A stretch of DNA of 15,513 nucleotides from Ruminococcaceae bacterium UBA6364 (GCA_002440045.1 DJRI01000140.1:1418-16930), one strand, 5' to 3'. Shown: positions 5,469 through 12,814, counted from the first letter of the stretch. The notes: generated by a model not told the origin, from the letters alone. Made by a program: numbers and translations.

Positions 5469-5497
5469 ATTGTACAGTTATACAGTGTTTTTGTAAA
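5469..5497 (-). promoter_or_regulatory. Promoter of the 29-aa/RNA unit
   Basis: The minus strand reads TTTACA (5492-5497), 17 bases, TACAAT (5469-5474) with a TG just upstream of the -10. The transcript would start near 5462, right before the AGCCG/CGGCT leader hairpin. Confidence 0.75.
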
Positions 5498-5603
5498 GTA
5501 ATCACATTTTTGTGGTGTAGTTACCCAAAAGAAACCATTGCGGTTTTACGCGTGTTTCGGTGCAGTAAAAAATCCGAAACGCCGAAAAATCACCTTATTA
5601 TTC

Positions 5604-5651
5604 TTGACTCTTTCAAATGGCATATGCTACAATATTAAAAAAGTAATATTG
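5604..5651 (+). promoter_or_regulatory. hxlR-type promoter with overlapping operator
   Basis: TTGACT (5604-5609), 18 bases, TACAAT (5628-5633). A perfect inverted repeat CAATATT-N8-AATATTG (5630-5651) overlaps the end of the -10 and the transcription start. HxlR proteins bind inverted repeats near their own promoters as dimers, so this is a likely autoregulatory site (inferred). Confidence 0.65.
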
Positions 5652-5664
5652 CGGAGGTCTTTTT

Positions 5665-6006
5665 ATGAACGAAGCTTCAAAAAATCTGCCGGCTTGCCCC
5701 GTGGAAACAACGCTTACGCTTATAGGCGACAAATGGAAGGTTCTCATTCTGCGCGACCTTATGCCCGGCACAAAGCGCTTCGGCGAATTGAAAAAATCGG
5801 TCGGAAACGTCTCACAAAAAGTTCTGACGTCACAGCTGCGCGATATGGAGGCAAAAGGTCTTGTGCGCCGCAAGGTTTATGCCGAAGTTCCGCCAAGGGT
5901 CGAATATTCGCTGACAGAGCTCGGCAAGAGCCTTGAACCCATTCTTGACGCCATGCAAAGCTGGGGCGAAGAGTATAAACGAAAGTGTGAAGCAACAGAA
6001 AAATAA
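5665..6006 (+). CDS. HxlR-family winged-helix regulator
   Basis: A 113-aa protein covering the whole HxlR domain. CPVETTLTLIGDKWKVLILRDL (about 11-32) is the family's N-terminal signature with the sensor-type cysteine C11. KRFGELKKSVGNVSQKVLTSQLRDMEAKGLV is the helix-turn-helix, and RVEYSLTELGKSLEPIL is the wing and dimerisation helix. Many members sense reactive electrophiles, disulfide stress or quinones through the conserved cysteine; the signal here is unknown. The ATG is 7 bases after GGAGG. The usual divergently transcribed oxidoreductase target is not present; the neighbouring genes are a minus-strand small unit and an AraC regulator. Autoregulation through the inverted repeat over the promoter is likely. 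Confidence 0.92.
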   Translation: MNEASKNLPACPVETTLTLIGDKWKVLILRDLMPGTKRFGELKKSVGNVSQKVLTSQLRDMEAKGLVRRKVYAEVPPRVEYSLTELGKSLEPILDAMQSWGEEYKRKCEATEK

Positions 6007-6115
6007 CGCCTGCCGATACGGCAATATTCCGCAATTTGCCTCACCCGAAATTTCATAACACCCGAAAGCACAAAGAGTCAAGAAAATACGGCGCGTTTGC
6101 TGTAAAGTATGAGTC

Positions 6116-6139
6116 ACAAAAGAGCAAAACGCTCTTTGT
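6116..6139. repeat. Inverted repeat before the AraC-type gene
   Basis: acaaaagagc (6116-6125) pairs with gctctttgt (6131-6139) with one bulged A. No T-run follows. It could be an operator for the downstream regulator or a leader structure. No clear promoter for the AraC-type gene was found, so that gene may be read through from hxlR. Confidence 0.35.
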
Positions 6140-6189
6140 AACCGCGATTATCAAAAGCGGGTGTGGACTCACAGAAAGGAAATCAAAAT

Positions 6190-7071
6190 ATGGACTGGAT
6201 ACAGGGAATACAACGGGCGATTGACTATGTTGAAGAACACATAACCGAAGAAATTGATATTGAAGATGTTGCCGCGGCGGCATATTCGTCACCGTTTCAT
6301 TTTCAAAGAGTATTCGGTATTTTGTGCGGTCTTTCGCTCGGCGATTACATCCGTATGAGAAGGCTTTCTTTGGCCGGCGAAGAGCTTTCAAAGGGCAATG
6401 CAAAAATTATTGACATTGCGCTTAAATACGGCTATGACACGCCCGAAAGTTTTTCCCGCGCATTCACCAGATTCCACGGCATTGCGCCGAGCGAAGCAAA
6501 GCACAGCGGCAATGTCAAAATATTTACTCCCTTATCTGTGAAATTAATTTTATCGGGAGGCAATAAAATGGATTACAGAATTGAAAAAAGAGACGCGTTT
6601 AAGGTTGTTTGCAAAAGAAAAAAGGTCGGAAAGCCGCAGGCAGCCAATGCCACAAAGGATATAACCGCAATGTGGCAGGAGTTCGGAAAAGACGGCACAA
6701 TTAAAAGGCTTGTTGCATGTCTTCCTCAAAACCCCGTAATGAAGGGACTTTTGGGTATATGCTTTTCATCGGAGCTTAGTGCAAAACAGTTCCCCTACGG
6801 CATAGGCGTTGAATATGACGGCAGAAAAGTTGACGGTGATTTGGAGATTGTCGAAATCCCCGCAAACACATACGCGGTGTTCACAAGCAAAGGCAAAATG
6901 CCCGACGCGTTTATAGACACCTATAACAGAATCGTTACTGAGTTTTTCCCGCAGAGCTCGCAGTATGAATACGCAGAAAACGTTGAGTTTGAAGTTTATT
7001 CGTCCGAAGATACATCAGACCCTGATTACCAATGCGAAATCTGGATTGCGGTAAACGAAAAAACAAAATAA
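6190..7071 (+). CDS. AraC-family regulator with GyrI-like ligand-binding domain
   Basis: A 293-aa regulator. The N-terminal AraC/XylS DNA-binding domain (about 8-106) has two helix-turn-helix units, with SPFHFQRVFG in the first and TPESFSRAFTRFHGIAPSEA in the second. The C-terminal GyrI/SbmC-like domain (127-293; MDYRIEKRDAFKVV through CEIWIAV) is the fold that binds drugs and other hydrophobic ligands in Rob- and BmrR-type activators. The ATG at 6190 follows AAAGGA (6175-6180) by 9 bases; an in-frame GTG at 6163 has no ribosome binding site and was rejected. The gene lies 183 bases after the HxlR regulator gene, and no efflux pump gene is next to it. An internal ribosome binding site and ATG sit exactly at the domain boundary. 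The ligand is unknown. Confidence 0.9.
   Translation: MDWIQGIQRAIDYVEEHITEEIDIEDVAAAAYSSPFHFQRVFGILCGLSLGDYIRMRRLSLAGEELSKGNAKIIDIALKYGYDTPESFSRAFTRFHGIAPSEAKHSGNVKIFTPLSVKLILSGGNKMDYRIEKRDAFKVVCKRKKVGKPQAANATKDITAMWQEFGKDGTIKRLVACLPQNPVMKGLLGICFSSELSAKQFPYGIGVEYDGRKVDGDLEIVEIPANTYAVFTSKGKMPDAFIDTYNRIVTEFFPQSSQYEYAENVEFEVYSSEDTSDPDYQCEIWIAVNEKTK
6555..6570 (+). promoter_or_regulatory. Internal ribosome binding site and ATG at the GyrI domain start
   Basis: Inside the AraC-type gene, GGGAGG (6555-6560), 7 bases, ATG (6568-6570), in frame. Initiation here would give a 167-aa stand-alone GyrI-like protein. The site coincides with the linker SGGNKM between the two domains. Confidence 0.5.
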
Positions 7072-7084
7072 ACCACGGTTAAAT

Positions 7085-7136
7085 AAAGCGAGCCGAAGCG
7101 CCGAAAACAGGCGCCGAGCGGCTCGCTTTTTATTTT
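7085..7136. terminator. Bidirectional terminator between the AraC gene and sufU
   Basis: An 11-bp stem aaagcgagccg (7085-7095) / cggctcgcttt (7119-7129) with inner gcgcc/ggcgc pairing, followed on the plus strand by TTTTTATTTT. On the minus strand the stem continues into TTTATTTAA. It ends about 8 bases from the sufU stop, so it serves both converging units. Confidence 0.9.
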
Positions 7137-7143
7137 AAATATT

Positions 7144-7572
7144 TTAAGTATTCTGTTGCAACGCTTCTTTCAGCGTTCGCCAACCCAGCACCGCGCACTT
7201 GACGCGCGCGGGCATATGCGCAATATCGCGAAGTGCGGAAGCCTCTTCAAGGCTGTCAATCTCTTCTTTTGAAGCCTCGCCCTTAATCATTTTCAAAAAG
7301 ACTTCGCCCATTTTCAGTGCTTCGTCTTTCTTTTTTCCGATAATCATACCGAGCATAATATCCGCCGACGCCTGTGAAACGGCACACCCGTCGCCGACAA
7401 ACGCGCCGTCAGCTATGGTGTCGCCGTCAAGCTTCAATTTAAGAAATATATCGTCGCCGCAGCTCGGGTTCACGCCCTCAAGCACAATATCGGCATCGGG
7501 CAGGTCGTGCTTAAAATCCGGATGCAGATTGTGTTCTGTAAGAATTTCATTGTAAAAGCTTCTATTTTCCAT
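7144..7572 (-). CDS. sufU: SufU: zinc-dependent sulfurtransferase of the SUF system
   Basis: A 142-aa SufU that takes the persulfide sulfur from SufS and passes it to the SufBCD scaffold. The zinc ligands are present: C38 and D40 in NPSCGDD, C63 in VGDGCAVSQAS and C126 in RVKCAVLGW. The insertion typical of SufU compared with IscU is seen between the second and third cysteines (about 75-122). Its ATG lies inside the end of sufS, an 11-base overlap in another frame, which points to translational coupling; a GGGAG stands 13 bases upstream. It is the last gene of the operon, directly before a terminator. Confidence 0.95.
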   Translation of the reverse strand: MENRSFYNEILTEHNLHPDFKHDLPDADIVLEGVNPSCGDDIFLKLKLDGDTIADGAFVGDGCAVSQASADIMLGMIIGKKKDEALKMGEVFLKMIKGEASKEEIDSLEEASALRDIAHMPARVKCAVLGWRTLKEALQQNT

Positions 7573-8776
7573 AACCCATTCGCTCCCTTAATTCGGAAAT
7601 ACCGTCAATCAGGCGGTCAACATCGTTTTCGGTATTGTAAAACGCCAGGCTTGCCCGCGCGGTGGACGGTCGTTTCAAATAAGCGTGCAGCGGTTGTGCA
7701 CAGTGATGCCCCGCGCGGATTGCAACACCGTCGGACGCAAGAATTTCGCTTATGTCGTGAGGATGAACGCCATCAACCGTAAAGGTGATAATACCGCAGT
7801 GCTCCTCGGGGTTTTTTGAGCCGAGCATATTGACATACGGGATTTTCCCTATGCCCTCCATCGCCCTGCTTGTTAAAGCGACTTCGCGGCTGTGCATTTT
7901 TTCAAAGCCTATACTGCGCACATAATCAATCGCCGCGTGAAGTCCCACAGCGCCGGCGGCGTTCACCGTGCCCGCTTCAAACTTGTGCGGAAGCTCGGCA
8001 TACGTTGCCCCCTCGCGCGTGACGGACTCAATCATCTCGCCGCCCGTAAGAAACGGCGGCATACTGTTTAAAAGCTCCTCTTTGCCGTAGAGCACGCCGA
8101 TTCCCATGGGGCCGTAAATTTTGTGACCCGAAAACGCGAAGAAATCAGCGCCCAACGCCCTAACGTCCACAGGAATGTGCGGTGTGCTTTGCGCGCCGTC
8201 CACAACCGTAACCGCACCGACGCGGTGCGCAAGCGACGCTATCTCGCTTATGGGGTTCACTCTGCCGAGAACGTTTGAAACATGCGTGCAGGCTACAATT
8301 TTTGTCTTGTCTGTGATGAGCGCTTTAACCTTGTCAAGATTAATGCTTCCGTCCGCCTCGCATTCAATAAATTTAAGAGCCGCGCCCGTACTGCGGCAGA
8401 CGTTTTGCCACGGCAGCAGATTGCTGTGATGCTCCATAACGGACACAAGCACCTCGTCCCCCGCTTTCACATGAGTAAGCCCGTAGCTGTAAGCCACAAG
8501 ATTCAATCCCTCGGTGGTGTTTCTCGTAAAAATAATTTCGCGGCTGCTTTCGGCATTAAGAAACACGCGAACGGCGTCTCTTGCGCTTTCATAGCTTTCT
8601 GTCGCGGCAACGCTTAAAGGATACAGCCCGCGAAGCGGATTGGCGTTCTCTTTTGTATAAAACTTTGTTATCGCGTCAAGCACGCACTGCGGGCGCTGTG
8701 CCGTTGCGGCGTTGTCAAGATAGGCAATGCCGCTGTTTTTTAAAAGAGGAAAGTCGTCACGGTATGTATGTTCCAT
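7562..8776 (-). CDS. sufS: SufS: cysteine desulfurase
   Basis: A 404-aa class II cysteine desulfurase (aminotransferase class V fold) that uses PLP to draw sulfur from cysteine. The PLP lysine is K219 in FSGHKIYGP, the catalytic cysteine C359 is in RAGHHCAQPL, and the cofactor-binding EHHSN and DGAQSTPH stretches are present. The open frame runs 64 codons further upstream, but that part overlaps sufD and is basic and unlike the family. The real ATG at 8776 follows GGAGG (8786-8790) by 9 bases and begins one base after the sufD stop. MEHTYRDDFPLL matches the normal N-terminus. It overlaps sufU at the 3' end. Confidence 0.96.
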   Translation of the reverse strand: MEHTYRDDFPLLKNSGIAYLDNAATAQRPQCVLDAITKFYTKENANPLRGLYPLSVAATESYESARDAVRVFLNAESSREIIFTRNTTEGLNLVAYSYGLTHVKAGDEVLVSVMEHHSNLLPWQNVCRSTGAALKFIECEADGSINLDKVKALITDKTKIVACTHVSNVLGRVNPISEIASLAHRVGAVTVVDGAQSTPHIPVDVRALGADFFAFSGHKIYGPMGIGVLYGKEELLNSMPPFLTGGEMIESVTREGATYAELPHKFEAGTVNAAGAVGLHAAIDYVRSIGFEKMHSREVALTSRAMEGIGKIPYVNMLGSKNPEEHCGIITFTVDGVHPHDISEILASDGVAIRAGHHCAQPLHAYLKRPSTARASLAFYNTENDVDRLIDGISELRERMGYGK

Positions 8777-8777
8777 T

Positions 8778-9683
8778 TTACAAGACCTCCTCCATTTCGG
8801 CAAAAATCTCATCCTGCGCCGTTTTATCGTCAAGCGCACGAACGAGCCGTTCAATAGCGGCGCGCGCCATAATATTTTCCGCTTCTTCAGCCGAAATGCC
8901 GCGGCTTTCAAAATAGAAAAGCGTTTCTTCGTCAAGCTCGCCGATAGTCGCGCCGTGATTGCCGACAACGTTTTCCTCGGCGCACAGAATAAGCGGCACA
9001 GTTTTGTTTACAACGCCGTCGCCAAGCATAAGAACGCTTTCCTGCTCATTGCCGACAGAGCCGGCAGAGCCTTTTTTAAAGTCGATTGTTCCGCGGAAGA
9101 TTTTTTTCGCACTGTCCTTCAGCGCGCCGGCGGCGTTTATTTCGCTTGCCGTTTTTTGTCCGCGCTGATTCACCGCAAGGTTTATATCGACAGTTTGGCT
9201 CTTTTGACCGAGATAGCCGATGTCGGCATTAAAGCCCGAGCCGTCGCCGTTAAGGTCAAAACAGCCGTCACTGTACACATCTCCGCTGCCAAGCAAAATT
9301 TGTATAAGCTCAACCCGACCGTTTTCAGAGCATTCGCCGCCTGTTTCAAGGCGAACAACAGAGCCTTCTGCCGCGTTTTGAATTTGAAGGAGCCGCACTT
9401 TTGCATTCTTTTCAACGTGAAGCGCTGTGCGCACAAAAAGGTTTTTTTCAGCCTTCAGCGTTTCATACACCGTGACTGTCTGTCCCTCTTTCGCGTGTAT
9501 ATCAACTGTTTTTTCGCTGTATTCGGCGTTGCCTGAAATTTCAATACGCTCGGTTTGCCCTGCCGCAATAATATGCTCCGTTCCTAAATCGTCGGACGTT
9601 CCCCAAACAATTGCCGTTTCGTTAACGCCGAGCCTGTTCCATGTGCGGGTCGGGAGCTTGTTTATTAAAATTGTTTCACTCAT
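8778..9683 (-). CDS. sufD: SufD: SufBCD scaffold subunit
   Basis: A 301-aa SufD, partner of SufB in the SufBC2D scaffold on which clusters form. The C-terminal beta-helix and helix end is typical: CAEENVVGNHGATIGEL carries H243, the position equivalent to the scaffold histidine, followed by LFYFESRGISAEEAENIM. It is shorter than many SufD proteins because the N-terminal helical region is reduced; this form is common in Clostridia as far as I know. The start at 9683 (MSETILINK) has AAAGGAG 7 bases upstream; a TTG 7 codons earlier has no ribosome binding site. It begins 13 bases after the sufB stop. Confidence 0.9.
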   Translation of the reverse strand: MSETILINKLPTRTWNRLGVNETAIVWGTSDDLGTEHIIAAGQTERIEISGNAEYSEKTVDIHAKEGQTVTVYETLKAEKNLFVRTALHVEKNAKVRLLQIQNAAEGSVVRLETGGECSENGRVELIQILLGSGDVYSDGCFDLNGDGSGFNADIGYLGQKSQTVDINLAVNQRGQKTASEINAAGALKDSAKKIFRGTIDFKKGSAGSVGNEQESVLMLGDGVVNKTVPLILCAEENVVGNHGATIGELDEETLFYFESRGISAEEAENIMARAAIERLVRALDDKTAQDEIFAEMEEVL

Positions 9684-9696
9684 TTTCAAACTCCTT

Positions 9697-11112
9697 TCAG
9701 CCAATGCTGCCTTTCATTTCAAGCCTGATAAGGTTATTCATTTCGACCGCATACTCAACGGGCAGCTCCTTTGAAACATTGTCCGCAAAGCCGCTTACAA
9801 TCAGCGCGCGGGCGTCCTCCTCGCTCATGCCGCGGCTCATCAGATAAAACACCGCCTCGTTGCTGATTGCGCCGATTTTGGCTTCGTGGCCGACAGCCGC
9901 GTCTTTTGTGCGAATGTCCATAGCGGGTATTGTGTCTGAGCGGGACTCGGAATCCAGCATCAGCGACTGGCACGACACGGAGGATTTTGCGCCTGCTGCG
10001 CTTTTTTCAACCGCAACGCTGCTGCGGAAAGTGCTGATGCCGCCGCTTTTGCTGATTGAACGTGTGTTCATATAAGAGCTTGTGTTTTTGCCCACATGAA
10101 CGACCTTTGCGCCTGTATCAAGGTTCTGCCCCGCGCCCGCAAAGGTAACTCCTGTGAACTCCATACGGGAATTGTCGCCTTTGAGAATGCTCATTGGGTA
10201 CAAACAGCCCACATGCGAGCCGAAAGAGCCCGAAACCCACTCGATTGTGCCGCCCTCTTCAACCAAAGCGCGTTTGGTGTTAAGGTTATACATATTCTTT
10301 GACCAGTTTTCAATTGTGGAATAGCGAAGCTTTGCGCCTTTTTTGACATACAGCTCCACACAGCCGGCGTGAAGGTTTGCAACATTGTACTTCGGTGCAG
10401 AGCAGCCTTCTATAAAGTGCAGGCTTGCGCCCTCGTCCACGATGATAAGCGTGTGTTCAAACTGACCCGCGCCTTTGGCGTTCAGCCTGAAATATGATTG
10501 CAGCGGGATTGAAAGGTGCACGCCTTTCGGAACATACACAAACGAGCCGCCCGACCACACAGCGCCGTGAAGCGCCGCAAACTTGTGGTCGCGGGGCGTT
10601 ACAAGCTTCATAAAATATTTGCGGACCATATCCGAATACTCGCCCTTCACGGCGCTTTCCATATCGGTATACACCACGCCCTCGGCGGCTACGGAAGCTT
10701 TTACATTGTGATACACAAGCTCCGAATCGTACTGCGCGCCCACGCCTGCAAGCGATTTGCGTTCGGCCTGAGGTATGCCGAGCCGCTCAAACGTCTCTTT
10801 TATATCTTCGGGCACATCTTTCCAATTGTTTCGCATTGCGGTGTTCGGGCGGACATAGGTCGCAATGTTATCCATGTCAAGCCCCGCTATCGACGGTCCC
10901 CAATCCGGGATTTTCATTTCATTATAGATTTGAAGGGATTCAAGCCTGAATTGCTGCATCCACACGGGGTCGCCCTTTTCTTTAGAGAGCTTTTCAACTA
11001 TTTCGGGCGTTAAGCCGCTTTCCATACGGTAAGCGTCGTGCTCTTCGTCGCGAATGTCATAAACACTGCGGTCAACGTCCTCAACATATGTTTTTTCTTT
11101 AAGTTCTGCCAT
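9697..11112 (-). CDS. sufB: SufB: Fe-S scaffold subunit
   Basis: A 471-aa SufB, the main scaffold protein of the SUF complex. Key residues are C381 in VSCQSLML and H409 in VGHEAKIGA; their spacing of 28 equals that of the cluster-binding Cys405/His433 pair in E. coli SufB. The full beta-helix core (KGVHLSIPLQSYFRLNA, FEHTLIIVDEGASLHFIEG) and the N-terminal YKYGF-less clostridial form are present. The ATG is 8 bases after GGGAGG (cctcc at 11121-11125). It follows sufC by 16 bases and precedes sufD by 13 bases. Confidence 0.97.
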   Translation of the reverse strand: MAELKEKTYVEDVDRSVYDIRDEEHDAYRMESGLTPEIVEKLSKEKGDPVWMQQFRLESLQIYNEMKIPDWGPSIAGLDMDNIATYVRPNTAMRNNWKDVPEDIKETFERLGIPQAERKSLAGVGAQYDSELVYHNVKASVAAEGVVYTDMESAVKGEYSDMVRKYFMKLVTPRDHKFAALHGAVWSGGSFVYVPKGVHLSIPLQSYFRLNAKGAGQFEHTLIIVDEGASLHFIEGCSAPKYNVANLHAGCVELYVKKGAKLRYSTIENWSKNMYNLNTKRALVEEGGTIEWVSGSFGSHVGCLYPMSILKGDNSRMEFTGVTFAGAGQNLDTGAKVVHVGKNTSSYMNTRSISKSGGISTFRSSVAVEKSAAGAKSSVSCQSLMLDSESRSDTIPAMDIRTKDAAVGHEAKIGAISNEAVFYLMSRGMSEEDARALIVSGFADNVSKELPVEYAVEMNNLIRLEMKGSIG

Positions 11113-11128
11113 ATCGGAAACCTCCCGC

Positions 11129-11875
11129 TCAGTCGTCTTTCAGACTGCCGAAGCCGTGTTCATTGATTTCTTCAACAAGCTCTGCGCCTCCGCCACGAAC
11201 GATTACGCCGTTCTCCATCACATGAGCCGCGTCTACATGCAGTGCCTCTAAAATGCGCGTGGAATGGGTGATTATAAGAAGCGAGCCGTGCGTGCGCTCG
11301 CGAAACAGGCGCACACCCTCGCTGACGGTGCGAACGGCGTCAACATCCAAACCCGAATCCGTCTCATCCAAAATGGCAAGCTTCGGCGCCAGCATCAGCA
11401 TTTGAAGGATTTCGGCTTTTTTCTTTTCGCCGCCCGAAAAGCCCACATTCAAGTCGCGCTCTGCATAGCTTTCGTCCATATTCAAAAGCGCCATTGTTTC
11501 TTTAAGCTTTTTCTTAAAATCCCAAAGGCGCAGGCGGCTGCCCGTTTGCTGCTCAAGGGCACTGCGAATGAATGCGCCGAGGGTCACGCCGGGGACTTCA
11601 AGCGGGTTTTGAAAAGACAGAAAAACGCCTTTTTTTGCCCGTTCATTCACGGGAAGCTGTGTTATATCTTCACCGTTAAATATGATTGAGCCTGATGTGA
11701 CGCTGTAAGCCGGGTTGCCTGTGACGGCATAGCCCAAAGTAGATTTTCCTGTTCCGTTCGGACCCATAAGCACATGGGTTTCGTTTTGCCCGACCGTTAA
11801 ATCAACGCCGTGAAGAATTTCTTTTTCTTCAACAGAGACGTGAAGATTTTGAATTTTTAAAAGTTCTTTATTCAT
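11129..11875 (-). CDS. sufC: SufC: ABC-type ATPase of the SUF complex
   Basis: A 248-aa soluble ABC ATPase that drives conformational change in SufB-SufD. Walker A is GPNGTGKST (38-46), the Q-loop is Q89, the signature is FSGGEKK (146-152), and Walker B plus D-loop read LAILDETDSGLD (166-177), the SufC-specific form; the switch histidine is in IITHSTRIL. The ATG at 11875 is 9 bases after AAGGTG (11885-11890). A GTG four codons upstream lies within that ribosome binding site and is not used. It is the first gene of the operon, under the promoter at 11994-12022 and a leader of about 110 bases. Confidence 0.97.
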   Translation of the reverse strand: MNKELLKIQNLHVSVEEKEILHGVDLTVGQNETHVLMGPNGTGKSTLGYAVTGNPAYSVTSGSIIFNGEDITQLPVNERAKKGVFLSFQNPLEVPGVTLGAFIRSALEQQTGSRLRLWDFKKKLKETMALLNMDESYAERDLNVGFSGGEKKKAEILQMLMLAPKLAILDETDSGLDVDAVRTVSEGVRLFRERTHGSLLIITHSTRILEALHVDAAHVMENGVIVRGGGAELVEEINEHGFGSLKDD

Positions 11876-11888
11876 AAATTTAATCACC

Positions 11889-11966
11889 TTATCTTTTTCT
11901 TTGCCGCAAAAGGGATAAGCATAAGAGGGCCGATGTACTGTCGGCGGCAGATGCTTTCTTCGGCAT
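11889..11966 (-). CDS. Possible 25-aa upstream reading frame in the suf leader
   Basis: In the suf leader an ATG (11964-11966) opens 25 codons and stops at TAA (11889-11891), which overlaps the sufC ribosome binding site. An AGG lies about 9 bases upstream within the operator arm. The peptide has a basic start, a LLCLSLL stretch and a basic end. A frame of this length is common by chance, so it is listed only as a candidate. Confidence 0.2.
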   Translation of the reverse strand: MPKKASAADSTSALLCLSLLRQRKR

Positions 11967-11970
11967 TCTA

Positions 11971-12030
11971 AATTACCTACCTTTTCGGTAGGAATTATAC
12001 CGCTTAATTCCTACCGTGTCAATAGGTATT
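11971..12030 (-). promoter_or_regulatory. suf operon promoter with two tandem palindromic operators
   Basis: The minus strand has a perfect TTGACA (12017-12022), 17 bases, TATAAT (11994-11999). Two operators of about 25 bp overlap it: site 1 at 12006-12030 (plus strand AATTCCTACC-N5-AATAGGTATT) covers the -35 and spacer; site 2 at 11971-11996 (AATTACCTACC-N5-GGTAGGAATT) covers the -10 to about +16. The arms between them, CGGTAGGAATTA and TAATTCCTACCG, form a further perfect 12-bp inverted repeat. Rrf2-family regulators (IscR type) commonly repress suf operons through sites of this size; no such regulator is encoded in the window, so its identity is inferred. Confidence 0.85.
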
Positions 12031-12129
12031 TAAGAAAAGTTATGCGTCCGACACCGCAAAAACCTGCTGCGCTCGTTTAAACGGCTGTAAATTTAATATT
12101 TAATGCGGACTTGCGGCGGTTTTTAATTA

Positions 12130-12158
12130 TTGTCAAGAGCTTCATTCTGTGATACAAT
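12130..12158 (+). promoter_or_regulatory. Promoter of the GNAT gene
   Basis: TTGTCA (12130-12135), 17 bases, TACAAT (12153-12158) preceded by TGA. The expected start is near 12165. The stretch 12031-12129 between this and the suf promoter holds no gene that I can support. Confidence 0.75.
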
Positions 12159-12194
12159 AAATAAAAAAATATTTGCCCCAAGGTGACATAAATT

Positions 12195-12629
12195 ATGGTT
12201 TATTTGGAAGAAATTAATCCCGATAATTGGCGGCTGGGATTAAAAGTCTCAAAAGAGCAGGAAAAATATGTTTCGTGCGATTTTCGTATTTTGGCGCGCG
12301 CATATGCCTATCGCAATTTCAGAAGCAAGGCGTTTGTTATATACAGCAGCTCAACGCCTGTCGGCATGGCAATGTATTATGACTGTGATGAATTAAAAGC
12401 ATACGATTTCAGCCAGCTTTTTATTGACGAACGGTATCAGGGCAAGGGCTTCGGCTATGCGGCGGCAAGCAAAATAATCGAAATGATGAAAGCCGACGGA
12501 AAATTCAACAAAGCAATTCTTTGCTATATCGAAGGCAACGAATCCGCAAAAAAGCTCTATGAAAAAATCGGGTTCTTTTGCACCGGAGAGTGTGACGGCG
12601 ACGAAATAATAATGCAAATGAATTTTTAA
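12195..12629 (+). CDS. GNAT-family N-acetyltransferase
   Basis: A 144-aa single-domain GNAT enzyme that would transfer an acetyl group from acetyl-CoA. The CoA pyrophosphate loop is RYQGKGFGYAA (motif A, about 81-91) after the beta-4 strand AYDFSQLFID. Motif B is ILCYIEGNESAKKLYEKIGF. The layout, including the short N-terminal VYLEEINPDNW, resembles diamine/spermidine N-acetyltransferases, but the substrate is not certain. The ATG is 8 bases after AAGGTGA (12180-12186). It is monocistronic with its own promoter, divergent from the suf operon; no terminator was evident after it. Confidence 0.88.
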   Translation: MVYLEEINPDNWRLGLKVSKEQEKYVSCDFRILARAYAYRNFRSKAFVIYSSSTPVGMAMYYDCDELKAYDFSQLFIDERYQGKGFGYAAASKIIEMMKADGKFNKAILCYIEGNESAKKLYEKIGFFCTGECDGDEIIMQMNF

Positions 12630-12717
12630 ATTCTTCAAGGCGCTCGGTCTGTGCTTGCAAATTAAAACAGGTAATTTTACACTTCTTTTATCTATAGTCG
12701 ATTTTTCATTTCGGCTC

Positions 12718-12746
12718 TTGCCTGAAGCTTTATTAAATGATACAAT
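12718..12746 (+). promoter_or_regulatory. Promoter of the EF-hand/HIRAN gene
   Basis: TTGCCT (12718-12723), 17 bases, TACAAT (12741-12746) preceded by TGA. The leader then carries an inverted repeat aatttgt-N7-acaaatt (12758-12778), a possible operator or weak hairpin, and a strong AGGAGG (12802-12807) 7 bases before the ATG. Confidence 0.7.
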
Positions 12747-12814
12747 GGTTTTAACATAATTTGTCTTAATTACAAATTCGGCAAATTAAAAACATTTTTG
12801 CAGGAGGTTTTTAT

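Noticed and set aside
5538..5936. 132-codon plus-strand frame overlapping hxlR
   Set aside because: It overlaps a clear HxlR gene in another frame and lacks a ribosome binding site.
8777..8968. N-terminal extension of 64 codons on SufS
   Set aside because: It overlaps sufD in another frame, is basic and unlike desulfurases, and the ATG at 8776 has a good ribosome binding site and the normal family N-terminus.
8727..9536. Long plus-strand open frame (269 codons) opposite sufS/sufD
   Set aside because: It is antisense to two certain genes, is rich in Phe, Ala, Cys and Arg as expected for a shadow frame, and has no ribosome binding site or family.
10516..11013. Plus-strand open frame of 165 codons opposite sufB
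   Set aside because: His- and Arg-rich shadow of sufB with no promoter or ribosome binding site.
12040..12129. aaaaacc/ggttttt and gtccg/cggac pairings between the suf and GNAT promoters
   Set aside because: The arms are short and far apart, with poor pairing between; no sign of a riboswitch or terminator.
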